From Pediococcus claussenii ATCC BAA-344 (lineage in GTDB: Bacteria > Bacillota > Bacilli > Lactobacillales > Lactobacillaceae): a stretch of DNA of 64,000 nt. The stretch lies in NCBI RefSeq assembly GCF_000237995.1, contig NC_016605.1, positions 1,240,001 to 1,304,000 on the forward strand. The letters run 5' to 3'. A program made the position numbers and the translations under genes. Of this stretch, positions 21,306-31,243 are shown piece by piece; position 1 is the stretch's first letter; each line of letters opens with the position of its first letter. Below the pieces are notes generated by a model, which did not search any database, was not told the DNA's origin, and was given only the letters and a program-made list of their open reading frames with translations.

Positions 21306-21977
21306 TTATTTCCCTCCTTGTTCTTTAACGTTTCCATTAACGTTTCTAGCAGCAGGTAAAACTTCACCACGATAAATCCAGGTTTTAACACCCAATTGAC
21401 CATATGTAGTACGAGCTTCAACCCATGCATAATCAACGTCAGCACGAAGTGTGTGCAACGGAACAGTTCCTTCTGAATAATGTTCAACACGAGACATATC
21501 TGCACCATTAAGACGACCAGCAACCTGAGTCTTAATTCCTTGTGCACCAGAACGCATTGTGCGTTGCATTGCTTGCTTCATAGCACGACGAAATGCAACA
21601 CGACCTTCTAATTGAGCAGCAATATTTTCACCAACAAGTTTTGCTTCGAGATCAGGTTTCTTGATCTCAATAATGTTGATGTGAACACGCTTGCCAGTTA
21701 AACTATTTAATTGTTTGCGTAACTTTTCAACTTCGGATCCACCTTTTCCAATAACCATACCAGGTTTAGCCGTATGAATTGAAACGTTAACACGATTTGC
21801 AGCACGTTCAATTTCAATTTTCGAAACTGACGCATCAGCAAGTTGTTTTGAAACGAATTCACGGATTTTGATGTCTTCAGCTAGGAAAGCAGCAAAGTCT
21901 TTGTCTGCATACCATTTTGATTCCCAGTCACGAATGACACCAACACGGAATCCATTAGGATTTACTTTTTGACCCAC
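21306..21977 (-). CDS. rpsC: 30S ribosomal protein S3
   Basis: 223 residues with the KH domain ([18 protein letters not shown], about residues 73-90) and the C-terminal S3 domain ([17 protein letters not shown]). Part of the mRNA entry helicase. Confidence 0.98.
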   Translation of the reverse strand: MGQKVNPNGFRVGVIRDWESKWYADKDFAAFLAEDIKIREFVSKQLADASVSKIEIERAANRVNVSIHTAKPGMVIGKGGSEVEKLRKQLNSLTGKRVHINIIEIKKPDLEAKLVGENIAAQLEGRVAFRRAMKQAMQRTMRSGAQGIKTQVAGRLNGADMSRVEHYSEGTVPLHTLRADVDYAWVEARTTYGQLGVKTWIYRGEVLPAARNVNGNVKEQGGK

Positions 21978-21989
21978 GTGTTATCCCTC

Positions 21990-22337
21990 CTATTTTTCTG
22001 ATACAACAACTGTAATATGACTTGTACGTTTATTAATTGGTGAAGCAGAACCTTTTGCACGGGGACGGAAACGTTTCAACGTTGGTCCTTCATTAACAAA
22101 AGCTTTGCTAATAACCAAATCTTCGCGATCTAAGTCAAAGTTGTTTTCAGCGTTTGCCACTGCAGACTTCAAAACCTTTTCAACTACAGGTGAAGCACCG
22201 CGTGGCGTGAATTTTAAGATTGCAAAAGCTTCAGCAACACTCTTACCTCTGATAAGATCGACTACGAGACGAACCTTACGAGCAGCAATTCGAACAGTTT
22301 TTGCAGTAGCTTGTGTCGATGTAACTTGTTCAGCCAT
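21990..22337 (-). CDS. rplV: 50S ribosomal protein L22
   Basis: 115 residues; '[22 protein letters not shown]' and the tunnel beta-hairpin region '[21 protein letters not shown]' lacking any insertion of the macrolide-resistant type. Confidence 0.98.
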   Translation of the reverse strand: MAEQVTSTQATAKTVRIAARKVRLVVDLIRGKSVAEAFAILKFTPRGASPVVEKVLKSAVANAENNFDLDREDLVISKAFVNEGPTLKRFRPRAKGSASPINKRTSHITVVVSEK

Positions 22338-22349
22338 GATTCATCCTCC

Positions 22350-22631
22350 TTATTTACCAGATGTTTTTTTGTCGTCACCACCGTGACCACGGAATGTGCG
22401 AGTTGGAACAAATTCGCCAAGCTTATGTCCGACCATATCGTCTTGAACGTAAACTGGAACATGTTTTCTTCCGTCATACACAGCGATTGTGTAGCCGATG
22501 AAGCTTGGGAAAATTGTTGAACGACGTGACCATGTCTTAATTACTGACTTCTTGTCCGAATCCTTTTGAGCATCGATCTTCTTTAGAAGATGTTCATCTG
22601 CGAATGGTCCCTTTTTTAAACTACGACCCAT
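22350..22631 (-). CDS. rpsS: 30S ribosomal protein S19
   Basis: 93 residues; '[20 protein letters not shown]' and '[27 protein letters not shown]' are diagnostic. Head protein pairing with S13. Confidence 0.98.
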   Translation of the reverse strand: MGRSLKKGPFADEHLLKKIDAQKDSDKKSVIKTWSRRSTIFPSFIGYTIAVYDGRKHVPVYVQDDMVGHKLGEFVPTRTFRGHGGDDKKTSGK

Positions 22632-22658
22632 TTATTAAACCTCCTTTGAAAACTTGTT

Positions 22659-23507
22659 CTAGATATTACCTAAACGACCACGTTTGCGACCACGAACAAT
22701 AAACTTGCTTGACTTATTATGCTTGTTACGAGTCTTCTTACCAATAGTCTTCTTACCCCATGGAGAAAGAGGAGATGGACGACCAATTGGAGCCTTACCT
22801 TCACCACCACCATGTGGATGATCGTTAGGGTTCATTACAGAACCACGAACATGTGGACGTTGACCAGCATAACGAGTACGGCCAGCCTTACCAACATTTA
22901 CAAGTTCATGTTCTTCATTACCAACAGCACCAATTGATGCACGGTTAGTAGCCAAGACCATACGTACTTCAGATGAAGCTAAACGAACAAGGACATACTT
23001 GCCTTCCTTACCAAGCAATTGAGCAGAAGCACCAGCAGAACGAACTAATTGTCCACCCTTACCAGGCTTTAATTCAATATTATGAATAACTGTACCAACT
23101 GGAATGTTTGTAAGTGGTAATGCGTTACCTACTTTAATATCAGCATCAGGTCCAGATTGAACCTTATCGCCTACTTTTAAGCCTTTAGGGGCGATGATAT
23201 ATGACTTAACACCATCAGCATAAACTAACAAAGCAATATTAGCTGTACGATTAGGATCATATTCGAAAGCCTTAACAACAGCTGGAACATCATCTTTAAT
23301 ACGTTTGAAATCAATAATACGGTACTGACGTTTGTTTCCACCACCACGATGGCGAACAGTCATGTGACCATAATTATTACGACCAGCAGTATGACTTTGA
23401 GATTCTAACAATGACTTTTCAGGAGCTTTTTTAGTGATTTCACTATAGTCCAACTGAGTCATTCCACGACGCGCATTGGTCGTTGGTTTAAATTTCTTAA
23501 TCCCCAC
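22659..23507 (-). CDS. rplB: 50S ribosomal protein L2
   Basis: 282 residues, a few more than the usual ~277 because of the basic C-terminal end. The peptidyl-transferase-proximal segment '[23 protein letters not shown]' is intact. Confidence 0.98.
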   Translation of the reverse strand: MGIKKFKPTTNARRGMTQLDYSEITKKAPEKSLLESQSHTAGRNNYGHMTVRHRGGGNKRQYRIIDFKRIKDDVPAVVKAFEYDPNRTANIALLVYADGVKSYIIAPKGLKVGDKVQSGPDADIKVGNALPLTNIPVGTVIHNIELKPGKGGQLVRSAGASAQLLGKEGKYVLVRLASSEVRMVLATNRASIGAVGNEEHELVNVGKAGRTRYAGQRPHVRGSVMNPNDHPHGGGEGKAPIGRPSPLSPWGKKTIGKKTRNKHNKSSKFIVRGRKRGRLGNI

Positions 23508-23526
23508 GTTATTTACCTCCTAATAT

Positions 23527-23814
23527 TTATTCTTCACCAAATAATTGGATTTCTTTTGAATCAGCAGATAAAGTAACGATTGCCTTACGACGTTTCTTTG
23601 TGTAACCAACAAAACGACCTTGACGCTTCAACTTACCTTTTAGATTCATGATGTTTACTTTTATAACTTTTACATCGAAGATTTCTTCGATTGCATGCTT
23701 AACTTGCGTCTTTGTTGCACGAGTGTCAACGTCAAATGTATAACGTTTGTCATCCATAGTTGCCATTGTACTTTCGGTAACAACCGGGCGCAAAATAATA
23801 TCACGTGATTCCAT
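23527..23814 (-). CDS. rplW: 50S ribosomal protein L23
   Basis: 95 residues; '[20 protein letters not shown]' and '[35 protein letters not shown]'. Tunnel-exit dock for trigger factor and SRP; shares one base with the rplD end. Confidence 0.98.
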   Translation of the reverse strand: MESRDIILRPVVTESTMATMDDKRYTFDVDTRATKTQVKHAIEEIFDVKVIKVNIMNLKGKLKRQGRFVGYTKKRRKAIVTLSADSKEIQLFGEE

Positions 23815-24437
23815 TATGCGAGAGCCTCCTCTACTTGAGAAAGAGCCTTTTGTGTAATGACAAGTTTGTCGCTACTAATAATATCAAGTACATTGATACC
23901 TTCAGGCGAAACAATTTTAACGTTTGCCAAGTTACGAGCAGCCAATACAGCACTTTCGTTATCGTCTTCAAGAACTATTAATGCTTTCTTTTCAACTTTA
24001 AGACTGCTTAATGATCCAGCGAATTCCTTAGTCTTTGGAGCTTCAAAGTTAAATGCATCAACAACTACTAAGCTTTCATCAAGTACTTTTTGTGAAAGTA
24101 CTGACTTCAATGCTAAACGGCGCATCTTCTTTGGAATACTGTACGCGTATGAACGAGGTGTTGGTCCAAATACAATACCACCACCACGCCATTGTGGAGA
24201 GCGAATCGAGCCTTGACGAGCGCGACCCGTACCCTTTTGGCGCCATGGCTTCTTACCACCACCACGAACTGCGCTACGGTTTTTAACAGCATGTGTACCT
24301 TGTCGCATTGAAGCACGTTGCATAACAACAGCTTCAAAAACAACATTATCATTAGGCTCAATGCCAAAAATATCAGCGTTTAATTCAACGTCCCCATTTT
24401 GGGAACCGTCTTGTTTAAATAGTGAAACGGTAGTCAT
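23814..24437 (-). CDS. rplD: 50S ribosomal protein L4
   Basis: 207 residues; the tunnel-lining loop '[30 protein letters not shown]' is intact and of sensitive type. L4 is the autogenous repressor of the S10 operon in E. coli; whether it acts on the leader at 25478-25600 here is unknown. Confidence 0.98.
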   Translation of the reverse strand: MTTVSLFKQDGSQNGDVELNADIFGIEPNDNVVFEAVVMQRASMRQGTHAVKNRSAVRGGGKKPWRQKGTGRARQGSIRSPQWRGGGIVFGPTPRSYAYSIPKKMRRLALKSVLSQKVLDESLVVVDAFNFEAPKTKEFAGSLSSLKVEKKALIVLEDDNESAVLAARNLANVKIVSPEGINVLDIISSDKLVITQKALSQVEEALA

Positions 24438-24455
24438 CTATATGGTCCTCCTCTC

Positions 24456-25088
24456 TTATTTAGTGTTCTTAACTGAACTTTTAACAACTAAGTATGACTT
24501 CTTTGCTCCAGGTACATTACCCTTGATAAGAAGAACGTTGTTTTCAGTGTCAGCCTTGATAATTTCAAGATTTTGAATTGTAACAGTATTGTTACCCATT
24601 CGACCTGGTAATTTTTTACCTGGGAAAACACGATTAATAATTGCGCCCAGTGAACCAGGACGACGGTGATAACGGGAACCGTGTGCCATCGGACCACGAC
24701 TTTGTCCATCTTTTTTGATAACACCTTGGAAACCATGTCCCTTAGTGGTACCAGTAACATCAACGACGTTTCCAGCTTCGAATACGTCAGCGGCTAATGT
24801 GTCGCCAACTTTTAAATCTCCAAGCTCAACATCTTTGATTTCATGAATGAAGCGCTTAGGATTTGTGTTTGCTTTTGCAACATGACCTTGTTCAGGTTTG
24901 TTACTCAATACTTCACGTTTGTCATCAAAGCCAAGTTGAATTGAACTGTAACCATCATTTTCAACTGTTTTAACTTGGAGAACTACGTTAGGCGTTGTGT
25001 CAACTACTGTAACAGGAACAAGTTCCCCATTATCAGTAAAAACCTGAGTCATTCCAACTTTTTTTCCTAAGATTCCTTTAGTGGTCAT
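24456..25088 (-). CDS. rplC: 50S ribosomal protein L3
   Basis: 210 residues; '[28 protein letters not shown]' and '[30 protein letters not shown]', the tip that reaches the peptidyl-transferase centre. Confidence 0.98.
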   Translation of the reverse strand: MTTKGILGKKVGMTQVFTDNGELVPVTVVDTTPNVVLQVKTVENDGYSSIQLGFDDKREVLSNKPEQGHVAKANTNPKRFIHEIKDVELGDLKVGDTLAADVFEAGNVVDVTGTTKGHGFQGVIKKDGQSRGPMAHGSRYHRRPGSLGAIINRVFPGKKLPGRMGNNTVTIQNLEIIKADTENNVLLIKGNVPGAKKSYLVVKSSVKNTK

Positions 25089-25126
25089 GAGTACACCTCC
25101 ATTTTATTATTTGTAGTGCTAAGTAA

Positions 25127-25435
25127 TTAAAGCTTAATTTCAATATCTACACCACTTGGCAAGTCAAGTTTCATCAATGAATCAACTGTCTTTGGTGTTG
25201 GGTTAACGATATCGATCAATCGCTTGTGTGTACGCATCTCGAATTGTTCACGCGCTTTTTTAAACTTATGTGGTGAACTTAAGACCGTATATACCGTTCT
25301 TTCTGTTGGCAATGGGATTGGACCCGAAATTGTTGCACCAGTACGTTTTGCTGTTTCAACAATCTTGTCAGCAGATTGATCTAAAATACGATGTTCGTAT
25401 GCTTTCAAACGAATGCGAATTTTTTGTTTTGCCAT
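25127..25435 (-). CDS. rpsJ: 30S ribosomal protein S10
   Basis: 102 residues starting [20 protein letters not shown] at the ATG at 25433-25435 with GGAGGT 7 nt upstream; longer in-frame starts fall in the structured leader. First gene of the S10-spc-alpha cluster; also NusE, the antitermination partner of NusB. Confidence 0.98.
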   Translation of the reverse strand: MAKQKIRIRLKAYEHRILDQSADKIVETAKRTGATISGPIPLPTERTVYTVLSSPHKFKKAREQFEMRTHKRLIDIVNPTPKTVDSLMKLDLPSGVDIEIKL

Positions 25436-25600
25436 TGTGTTACCTCCTTCGTCTATTTTGAAAATAAGACTTGCTCCGTAGAAATTACCGCCACGTCCGT
25501 GGCAAAGCGTCCGGGCGTGTCGCAACCTTCTACATCAACACTCCTCGCATAATTAATAGGGGCAAAAGAGCGCATTACTCCCTGTCTCAAAATCAATTAC
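25436..25600 (-). promoter_or_regulatory. Structured 5' leader of the S10 operon
   Basis: About 165 nt separate the transcription start from rpsJ. The part 25478-25533 is unusually GC-rich and closes with GTAGAA/TTCTAC arms; inside is the hairpin GCCAC-GGAC-GTGGC. No intrinsic terminator is visible. The shape suggests a protein-binding leader for autogenous control, possibly by L4. I cannot match it to a named family. Confidence 0.5.
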
Positions 25601-25606
25601 TTGTCT

Positions 25607-25635
25607 ATAGTACAGGAAATCTCTTACCATTACAA
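25607..25635 (-). promoter_or_regulatory. S10-operon promoter
   Basis: Minus strand TTGTAA (25635-25630), 17-nt spacer, TACTAT (25612-25607). Confidence 0.75.
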
Positions 25636-25715
25636 GGTTTTTTATTGATTTTCTAGAAATCGATTCTTCTTTTCCACTTATATTCAAATTTTGAATAGCT
25701 TGATTTATATAGTAG

Positions 25716-26951
25716 CTATTCTTTTATTGGATTAATCCAACTTTTAACATGATTCTGATTAATTATTAATACTGGAATTAGTAGCGCCAAAGCTAGTAGT
25801 CCACAACCAGGAAATCCCCACGCTCCAGAAGTAAAATCCATTATTCCACCTGCATACATGCTTCCAATTGGTGTTGTACCTTGATTTAACAATACATATA
25901 CGCTCATAACTCTTCCCCTTAACTCGCTTGGAACTCCATATTGGAAAGAAGCATTTGATTGATTTAAAAAGATCATATTACAAAAACCAATTAGTATCAT
26001 TACAAATGCAGCTAGATTGAAAGTATGCACAAATATCATCGTACTTTGTAACAACGCTGATCCCACTCCTACAACTAAGTAAGTTCTTCTTTGCAAACCA
26101 AACCGAGACAGATAACTCATTAAAAATGCTGCAACTAACGATCCAATACCAGAAGCAGTCATCAATCCCGCATAGGCTTGGGCTCCCGAGTGCAGTACAG
26201 TTTTTGCAAAAACGGGAAGAATAACATTATTATTGAAACTCAAGGTTGAGATTATCAACATAAGTTCAGCACTGAATTTTACATCGAACGTATTCCACAC
26301 ATAGCTCAATCCATCCTTAACATCCGTCCAAACACGTTGATGTGATCTAGTAGCTAATGGGTGATCCTGCTGGATAAAGAACAATCCTATTAATATTGCA
26401 ATATAACTAATTGTATCTACTAAAAAGCAAAATGCTACTCCATACTGAACCATTAAAATTCCAGCTAAAGACGGTCCAACTATTTTAGCAAGATTAAAGA
26501 CCGTTGAATTTAATGAAATACCATTCATCAAATCCTTCTGACCAACTAATTCAACCACAAAAGATTGGCGAGCCGGTGTGTCAAAACTTTGAAGAACACC
26601 GTATCCGATTGCAATGGCCAATATTTCCCAATATTGAACTATTTTCAAATAGACTATCAACGTCATGATTGATCCAAGAACAAGAAAACCAAACTGCGTA
26701 AACAAAAGTATTTTTCTCTTTGGAATTTGATCAATCAGAGTGCCCGCAACCAGAGTTAACAAAAGTATTGGCACAAACTGACTTGCAGATAATACACCCA
26801 CTAAAAGAGCAGATTTTGTCATTTGATAAACTAACCACGTTTGAGCAGTACGTTGAATCCAAGTTCCCATGACAGAAAGACACTGCCCAATCCAAAAATA
26901 TCTAAAGTTTCTATTTCTTAAAGAAGAAAACGTTGTTCCAAAGAAACTCAT
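25716..26951 (-). CDS. MFS transporter (EntS/MFS_3 family exporter)
   Basis: A 411-residue major-facilitator membrane protein with 12 predicted helices. The start 'SLRNRNFRYFWIGQCLSVMGTWIQRTAQTWLVYQMT' and 'PARQSFVVELVGQKDLMNGISLNSTVFNLAKIVGPSLAGI' are typical of the MFS_3 group, which includes enterobactin and drug exporters; the substrate here is unknown. I start at the ATG at 26949-26951 with GGGAAG upstream, skipping a weakly conserved 23-residue extension. An extended promoter (TTGTTT-N18-TACACT, 26991-27020) precedes it. It interrupts the str-to-S10 stretch as a single gene. Confidence 0.88.
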   Translation of the reverse strand: MSFFGTTFSSLRNRNFRYFWIGQCLSVMGTWIQRTAQTWLVYQMTKSALLVGVLSASQFVPILLLTLVAGTLIDQIPKRKILLFTQFGFLVLGSIMTLIVYLKIVQYWEILAIAIGYGVLQSFDTPARQSFVVELVGQKDLMNGISLNSTVFNLAKIVGPSLAGILMVQYGVAFCFLVDTISYIAILIGLFFIQQDHPLATRSHQRVWTDVKDGLSYVWNTFDVKFSAELMLIISTLSFNNNVILPVFAKTVLHSGAQAYAGLMTASGIGSLVAAFLMSYLSRFGLQRRTYLVVGVGSALLQSTMIFVHTFNLAAFVMILIGFCNMIFLNQSNASFQYGVPSELRGRVMSVYVLLNQGTTPIGSMYAGGIMDFTSGAWGFPGCGLLALALLIPVLIINQNHVKSWINPIKE

Positions 26952-26990
26952 TAATATCACTTCCCTTAATTTATAACTACACAATAAATT

Positions 26991-27020
26991 AGTGTACCAC
27001 TTAAACCATTTTCTAAACAA
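26991..27020 (-). promoter_or_regulatory. Possible MFS-gene promoter
   Basis: TTGTTT (27020-27015), 18-nt spacer ending TGG, TACACT (26996-26991) on the minus strand. Confidence 0.4.
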
Positions 27021-27090
27021 AATTCGAGAAGTAATTAATAAAACAATTCTATATTAATGTATCAAACTTCAATTAAAAATATCATGAGAC

Positions 27091-27126
27091 AAAAAAAGAG
27101 AAATCAATAATTGATTTCTCTTTTTA
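27091..27126 (-). terminator. Intrinsic terminator of the str operon
   Basis: A 12-bp stem AGAGAAATCAAT/ATTGATTTCTCT (27097-27121) followed by seven Ts on the minus strand, just after fusA. Confidence 0.9.
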
Positions 27127-27148
27127 CCAAAGCTAAATTTAGCAACGC

Positions 27149-29239
27149 TTATTCAGCGTGCCCACCATTCTTCTTGATGATATCTTCTTGAATTGACTTA
27201 GGAACAGCTTCGTAATGATCAAAAGTCATAGTAAATGTACCACGACCCTGTGATGCAGAACGAAGAGTTGTTGCATAGCCAAACATTTCAGATAATGGAA
27301 CGTATGAATGAATTTCTTCAGCACCAGCAATGGCTTCCATACCGTCAACACGTCCACGACGAGCTGTAACTTGTCCCATAATATCGCCCATGTATTCTTC
27401 AGGAACACGGATTTCAACCTTCATAATTGGTTCTAAGATAACGGGAGCAGCAGTTTTTGAAGCCTCACGTAAAGCGATTGAAGCGGCAACCTTAAAGGCA
27501 GCCTCACTAGAATCGACTTCATGATAACTACCATCATAAAGTTTTGCCTTCAAGTCAACCAATGGGTAACCCGCAAGGACACCATTGTTCAAAGCTTCTT
27601 TCAAACCTTGTTCAACTGATGGAATATATTCACGAGGAACAACACCACCAACAATAGCATCTTCAAATTCAAATCCTTTACCCTCTTCATTAGGTTCGAA
27701 TTCAATCCAAACATCACCATATTGACCTTTACCACCAGATTGACGCACAAACTTACCTTGTGCGGAAGTCTTCTTAGTAAATGCTTCACGATATGAAACT
27801 TGAGGAGCACCAATTGTTGCTTCCACGTTAAATTCACGTTTCATACGATCAATGATAATATCCAAATGTAATTCACCCATACCAGCAATGATTGTTTCAC
27901 CAGTTTCAGGGTTTGTTTCAGCCTTGAAAGTTGGATCTTCTTCAGCAAGTTTTTGGAGGGCAACATCCATCTTATCTTGGTCAGCTTTTGATTTTGGCTC
28001 AACAGCAACTTGAATAACTGGATCTGGGAATTCCATTGATTCCAAGTGCAATGGATGATTTGGATCAGTAAGTGAATCACCAGTTGTTGTATTCTTCAAA
28101 CCAATTGCAGCTGCAATATCACCTGAAAATACTTCTGAGATCTCTTGACGTTGGTTAGAATGCATTTGTAGCAAACGACCAACACGTTCACGCTTGTCCT
28201 TAGTAGCATTAAGAACATATGAACCTGATTCCAAAGTACCCTGATAAACACGAATAAATGTTAAACGACCAACGAATGGATCAGTTGCAACCTTAAATGC
28301 AAGAGCAGCAAATGTCTTATCATCGCCAGCAACTAAATCGATTTCCTCATCAGTGTCAGGGTCAGTTGCTTTGTAAGGCTTAACATCAAGTGGTGATGGT
28401 AGGTAATCAATAACCGCATCCAACATCATTTGAACACCCTTATTCTTAAAGGCTGAACCAGCAAGCACTGGGAATAGTTCAAGTGCCAAAGTACCCTTAC
28501 GGATAGCAGCTTTGATTTCGTCAACGGAAATCTCTTCTCCACCTAAGTACTTTTCCATGATATTTTCATCAATATCAGCCAGTTGTTCGATCATTTCATT
28601 CCGACGATTTTCAGCTTCTTCTTTGTATTTATCTGGGATGTCAACTGTATCCCATTCTGTTCCCAACTCATCCTCGTCGTACAAGTCAGCCTTCATTTCA
28701 ACTAAATCAATAACTCCTTCGAAGTCATCCTCAGCACCAATTGGCATTTGAATAGGAAGTGCATTAGCTTGTAAACGATCACGAATTGATTGTACAGAAA
28801 AGTCAAAATCAGCACCTAACTTATCCATCTTATTAGCAAACACAATACGAGGAACACTATAATCTGATGCTTGACGCCAAACAGTTTCTGTTTGAGGTTC
28901 TACACCAGCCTGTGCATCAAGAACTGCAACAGCACCATCTAAAACACGGAGTGAACGTTCAACTTCAACAGTGAAATCAACGTGTCCCGGTGTATCAATG
29001 ATATTAACACGGAAACCTTTCCATGCAGCAGTTGTTGCAGCAGATGTGATTGTGATACCACGTTCTTGTTCTTGCTCCATCCAGTCCATTTGTGAAGCAC
29101 CATCATGTGTTTCACCAATCTTGTGAATCTTACCAGTATAGTACAAGATACGCTCTGTAGTGGTTGTTTTACCAGCATCAATATGAGCCATGATACCGAT
29201 ATTACGAGTTTTTTCTAGAGGAAACTCACGTTTAGCCAT
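27149..29239 (-). CDS. fusA: Elongation factor G
   Basis: Translocase GTPase, 696 residues. G1 AHIDAGKTT (18-26), switch [11 protein letters not shown]4 NKMD, and domain IV-V blocks such as '[16 protein letters not shown]' and '[23 protein letters not shown]' are all present. This is the housekeeping EF-G in the str operon. The 121-nt gap to rpsG holds a strong hairpin with a T run. Confidence 0.98.
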   Translation of the reverse strand: MAKREFPLEKTRNIGIMAHIDAGKTTTTERILYYTGKIHKIGETHDGASQMDWMEQEQERGITITSAATTAAWKGFRVNIIDTPGHVDFTVEVERSLRVLDGAVAVLDAQAGVEPQTETVWRQASDYSVPRIVFANKMDKLGADFDFSVQSIRDRLQANALPIQMPIGAEDDFEGVIDLVEMKADLYDEDELGTEWDTVDIPDKYKEEAENRRNEMIEQLADIDENIMEKYLGGEEISVDEIKAAIRKGTLALELFPVLAGSAFKNKGVQMMLDAVIDYLPSPLDVKPYKATDPDTDEEIDLVAGDDKTFAALAFKVATDPFVGRLTFIRVYQGTLESGSYVLNATKDKRERVGRLLQMHSNQRQEISEVFSGDIAAAIGLKNTTTGDSLTDPNHPLHLESMEFPDPVIQVAVEPKSKADQDKMDVALQKLAEEDPTFKAETNPETGETIIAGMGELHLDIIIDRMKREFNVEATIGAPQVSYREAFTKKTSAQGKFVRQSGGKGQYGDVWIEFEPNEEGKGFEFEDAIVGGVVPREYIPSVEQGLKEALNNGVLAGYPLVDLKAKLYDGSYHEVDSSEAAFKVAASIALREASKTAAPVILEPIMKVEIRVPEEYMGDIMGQVTARRGRVDGMEAIAGAEEIHSYVPLSEMFGYATTLRSASQGRGTFTMTFDHYEAVPKSIQEDIIKKNGGHAE

Positions 29240-29289
29240 TATATTAATATTTCTCCTTCCGAAATAAATCAGTCAATTACTAGACTTAG

Positions 29290-29324
29290 AAAAAATGACT
29301 ACTATATGCAATCATATAATAGTC
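29290..29324 (-). terminator. Terminator-like hairpin between rpsG and fusA
   Basis: Minus-strand arms 29324-29313 and 29308-29297 form a 12-bp stem around ATTG, followed by A and six Ts. It should reduce transcription into fusA or protect the rpsL-rpsG 3' end; no clear promoter for fusA follows it. Confidence 0.7.
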
Positions 29325-29360
29325 ACAAGTGTTGCACTAGTTAGGCAACTACTAAAGATT

Positions 29361-29831
29361 TTACCAACGGTAATGTGCAAAAGCACGGTTAGCATCAGCC
29401 ATCTTATGTGTATCTTCACGTTTCTTAACAGATGCACCAGTATTGTTGGCAGCATCCATGATTTCACGTGCAAGACGTTCTGTCATTGTGTGTTCACCAC
29501 GTAGACGTGAGTAGTTAACTAACCAACGAAGTCCAAGAGTTGTACGACGATCTGGACGTACTTCAATTGGAACTTGGTAGTTAGAACCACCAACACGACG
29601 AGCCTTAACTTCAAGGACTGGCATGATGTTGTTCATTGCTTCTTCAAACACTTCAGTTGGTTCTGAACCTGTTTCTGATTTGATGATGTCAAAAGCACCA
29701 TACAAAATCTTTGAAGCTGTTCCACGCTTACCATCTAACATCAAACGGTTGATTAAACGAGTAACAAGCTTTGAGTTATACATTGGATCTGGCAAAACTT
29801 CACGTTTTGGCGCTGGACCTTTTCTTGGCAT
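29361..29831 (-). CDS. rpsG: 30S ribosomal protein S7
   Basis: 156 residues; '[31 protein letters not shown]' and C-terminal '[20 protein letters not shown]'. Head protein near the E site, 13 nt after rpsL. Confidence 0.98.
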   Translation of the reverse strand: MPRKGPAPKREVLPDPMYNSKLVTRLINRLMLDGKRGTASKILYGAFDIIKSETGSEPTEVFEEAMNNIMPVLEVKARRVGGSNYQVPIEVRPDRRTTLGLRWLVNYSRLRGEHTMTERLAREIMDAANNTGASVKKREDTHKMADANRAFAHYRW

Positions 29832-29844
29832 TTAAACAGCCTCC

Positions 29845-30258
29845 TTACTTCTTAGGTTTCTTTGTACCGTATTTAGAACGGCTTTGTTTACGATCTGTAA
29901 CACCGGCAGTATCAAGTGCACCACGGATAACGTGATAACGCACACCAGGTAAATCCTTAACACGACCACCACGGATCAAGACAACACTATGTTCTTGAAG
30001 GTTATGACCAATACCTGGGATATAAGCAGTAACTTCGATCAAGTTAGATAAACGCACACGCGCGTATTTACGTAAAGCCGAGTTAGGCTTCTTTGGTGTC
30101 ATAGTACCAACACGAGTAGCAACTCCACGCTTTTGAGGTGCAGGGTTGTTAACCGTTGTCTTTTTCATACTGTTGTAACCGAAATTCAACGCAGGAGCCT
30201 TTGATTTGGAACTGTGTGAATGACGACCTTTACGAACCAATTGGTTAATTGTAGGCAT
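29845..30258 (-). CDS. rpsL: 30S ribosomal protein S12
   Basis: 137 residues from the ATG at 30256-30258 ([12 protein letters not shown]) with GGAAGGAG upstream. Decoding-site segments [11 protein letters not shown] and [10 protein letters not shown] are wild type at the positions that mutate to streptomycin resistance. Confidence 0.98.
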   Translation of the reverse strand: MPTINQLVRKGRHSHSSKSKAPALNFGYNSMKKTTVNNPAPQKRGVATRVGTMTPKKPNSALRKYARVRLSNLIEVTAYIPGIGHNLQEHSVVLIRGGRVKDLPGVRYHVIRGALDTAGVTDRKQSRSKYGTKKPKK

Positions 30259-30420
30259 CGATGTTTCTCCTTCCAATAAAAAAGTTTTCATAAATTATTT
30301 AAGCACACATATCCAGGCGGTTCATTTTTAATTAAATAAAAATAGCCTCGAATATGGGCAAGGGCTAACGTTTCCAGTCAGCATGTCTGCAATCGCAGAA
30401 ATCTGTCCACAAAAAGCACC
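30259..30420 (-). promoter_or_regulatory. Leader of the str operon with attenuator-like hairpin
   Basis: A ~160-nt leader. It contains the perfect hairpin TCTGC-GATT-GCAGA (about 30386-30399) and, at 30343-30367, a TAGC(C)CTTG/CGAGGCTA stem followed by ATTTTTATTT on the minus strand, which looks like a weak terminator. The function is inferred only from shape. Confidence 0.5.
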
Positions 30421-30426
30421 TCTATT

Positions 30427-30455
30427 AGAATATCACGCTAAATAATTCTTTGCAA
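30427..30455 (-). promoter_or_regulatory. str-operon promoter
   Basis: TTGCAA (30455-30450), 17-nt spacer ending GTGA, TATTCT (30432-30427) on the minus strand. Confidence 0.72.
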
Positions 30456-30523
30456 GAAGAACCTAAAGAAATTTCACGTATTTATCTCATGTTAACTCAC
30501 AATTTTATTAAGGAGATTTTCAC

Positions 30524-31207
30524 ATGATTCGATTTTTCAGTTTAATATTTATCTTAGGGGCCTCTTATGGCTCTTTTCTGGGTCTGGTAGTATTTCGAGA
30601 ACAAAGATCACTTTCTATTCTACATCCCCGATCCTATTGCGACTTCTGTAGTTTCCCTCTCCCTTTACGTGCACTGATTCCCATATTAGGTTTCTTTTTA
30701 ATGCATGGAAAATGTAAACACTGTCAGTTACAAATTCCAATTTATTCGGTCCCTTTAGAACTGTCAATTGGTAGTTTGACCACAGTATTTGTTGCTCAAA
30801 CCTTTGACTTACTATTATTTTTTGTTTTCTTCCTTCTGCTGTTCCTTTCTGCAGAGGATCTTGCAACTAAGTCGTTAAACTCGATGCCAATTTTAATAGT
30901 ACAAATTGTTCTTTTGCTTATACATCCAAGCTTTTCTTCTTTATTATTACTTTTTTTAGCTATACTAATCAACTTCTTTGATATGGTCCCTAGATTAATA
31001 ACGCGTCAATTTGGCGTGGGAGATATACTTCTTATCCTTTTATTCTTACAAATTGGTTCTTGGGTCTTTACAGTCAAAATCATTTTTATAGCATGTTGTT
31101 TTGTTATACTCCTCTACCCGTTCATCAAAAATAAGTTTCCTATTCCTTTTGTCCCTTTTTTAAGTGCAGGTTTTATTATTATTTTGCTCATACAAAAAAG
31201 CGTGTGA
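30524..31207 (+). CDS. Prepilin peptidase (A24 family, ComC/PilD-like)
   Basis: Membrane aspartyl protease that cleaves and methylates type IV-type prepilins, in lactobacilli the competence pseudopilins (ComGC). 227 residues: the N-terminal methyltransferase-like domain starts GASYGSFLGLVVFRE and has a CxxC...CxxC zinc site (CDFC, CKHC), then several helices. The two catalytic aspartates are likely those in SAEDLATKSLN and in FGVGD (the GxGD motif). AAGGAG precedes the ATG. It is a single plus-strand gene between rpsL and rpoC; no comG operon is here. Confidence 0.9.
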   Translation: MIRFFSLIFILGASYGSFLGLVVFREQRSLSILHPRSYCDFCSFPLPLRALIPILGFFLMHGKCKHCQLQIPIYSVPLELSIGSLTTVFVAQTFDLLLFFVFFLLLFLSAEDLATKSLNSMPILIVQIVLLLIHPSFSSLLLLFLAILINFFDMVPRLITRQFGVGDILLILLFLQIGSWVFTVKIIFIACCFVILLYPFIKNKFPIPFVPFLSAGFIIILLIQKSV

Positions 31208-31232
31208 GTAATTATTCACACGCTTTTAACAG
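31194..31232. terminator. Bidirectional terminator between prepilin peptidase gene and rpoC
   Basis: AAAGCGTGTGA/TCACACGCTTT arms (31198-31208, 31217-31227) flank an 8-nt loop, with T runs on both strands, six on minus. The 5' arm contains the stop codon of the plus-strand gene. Confidence 0.88.
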
Positions 31233-31243
31233 GAACTGTTTAA

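Noticed and set aside
25436-25525. 30-residue N-terminal extension of S10
   Set aside because: Falls in the structured leader; S10 is normally 102 residues and begins MAKQKIRI after a strong SD.
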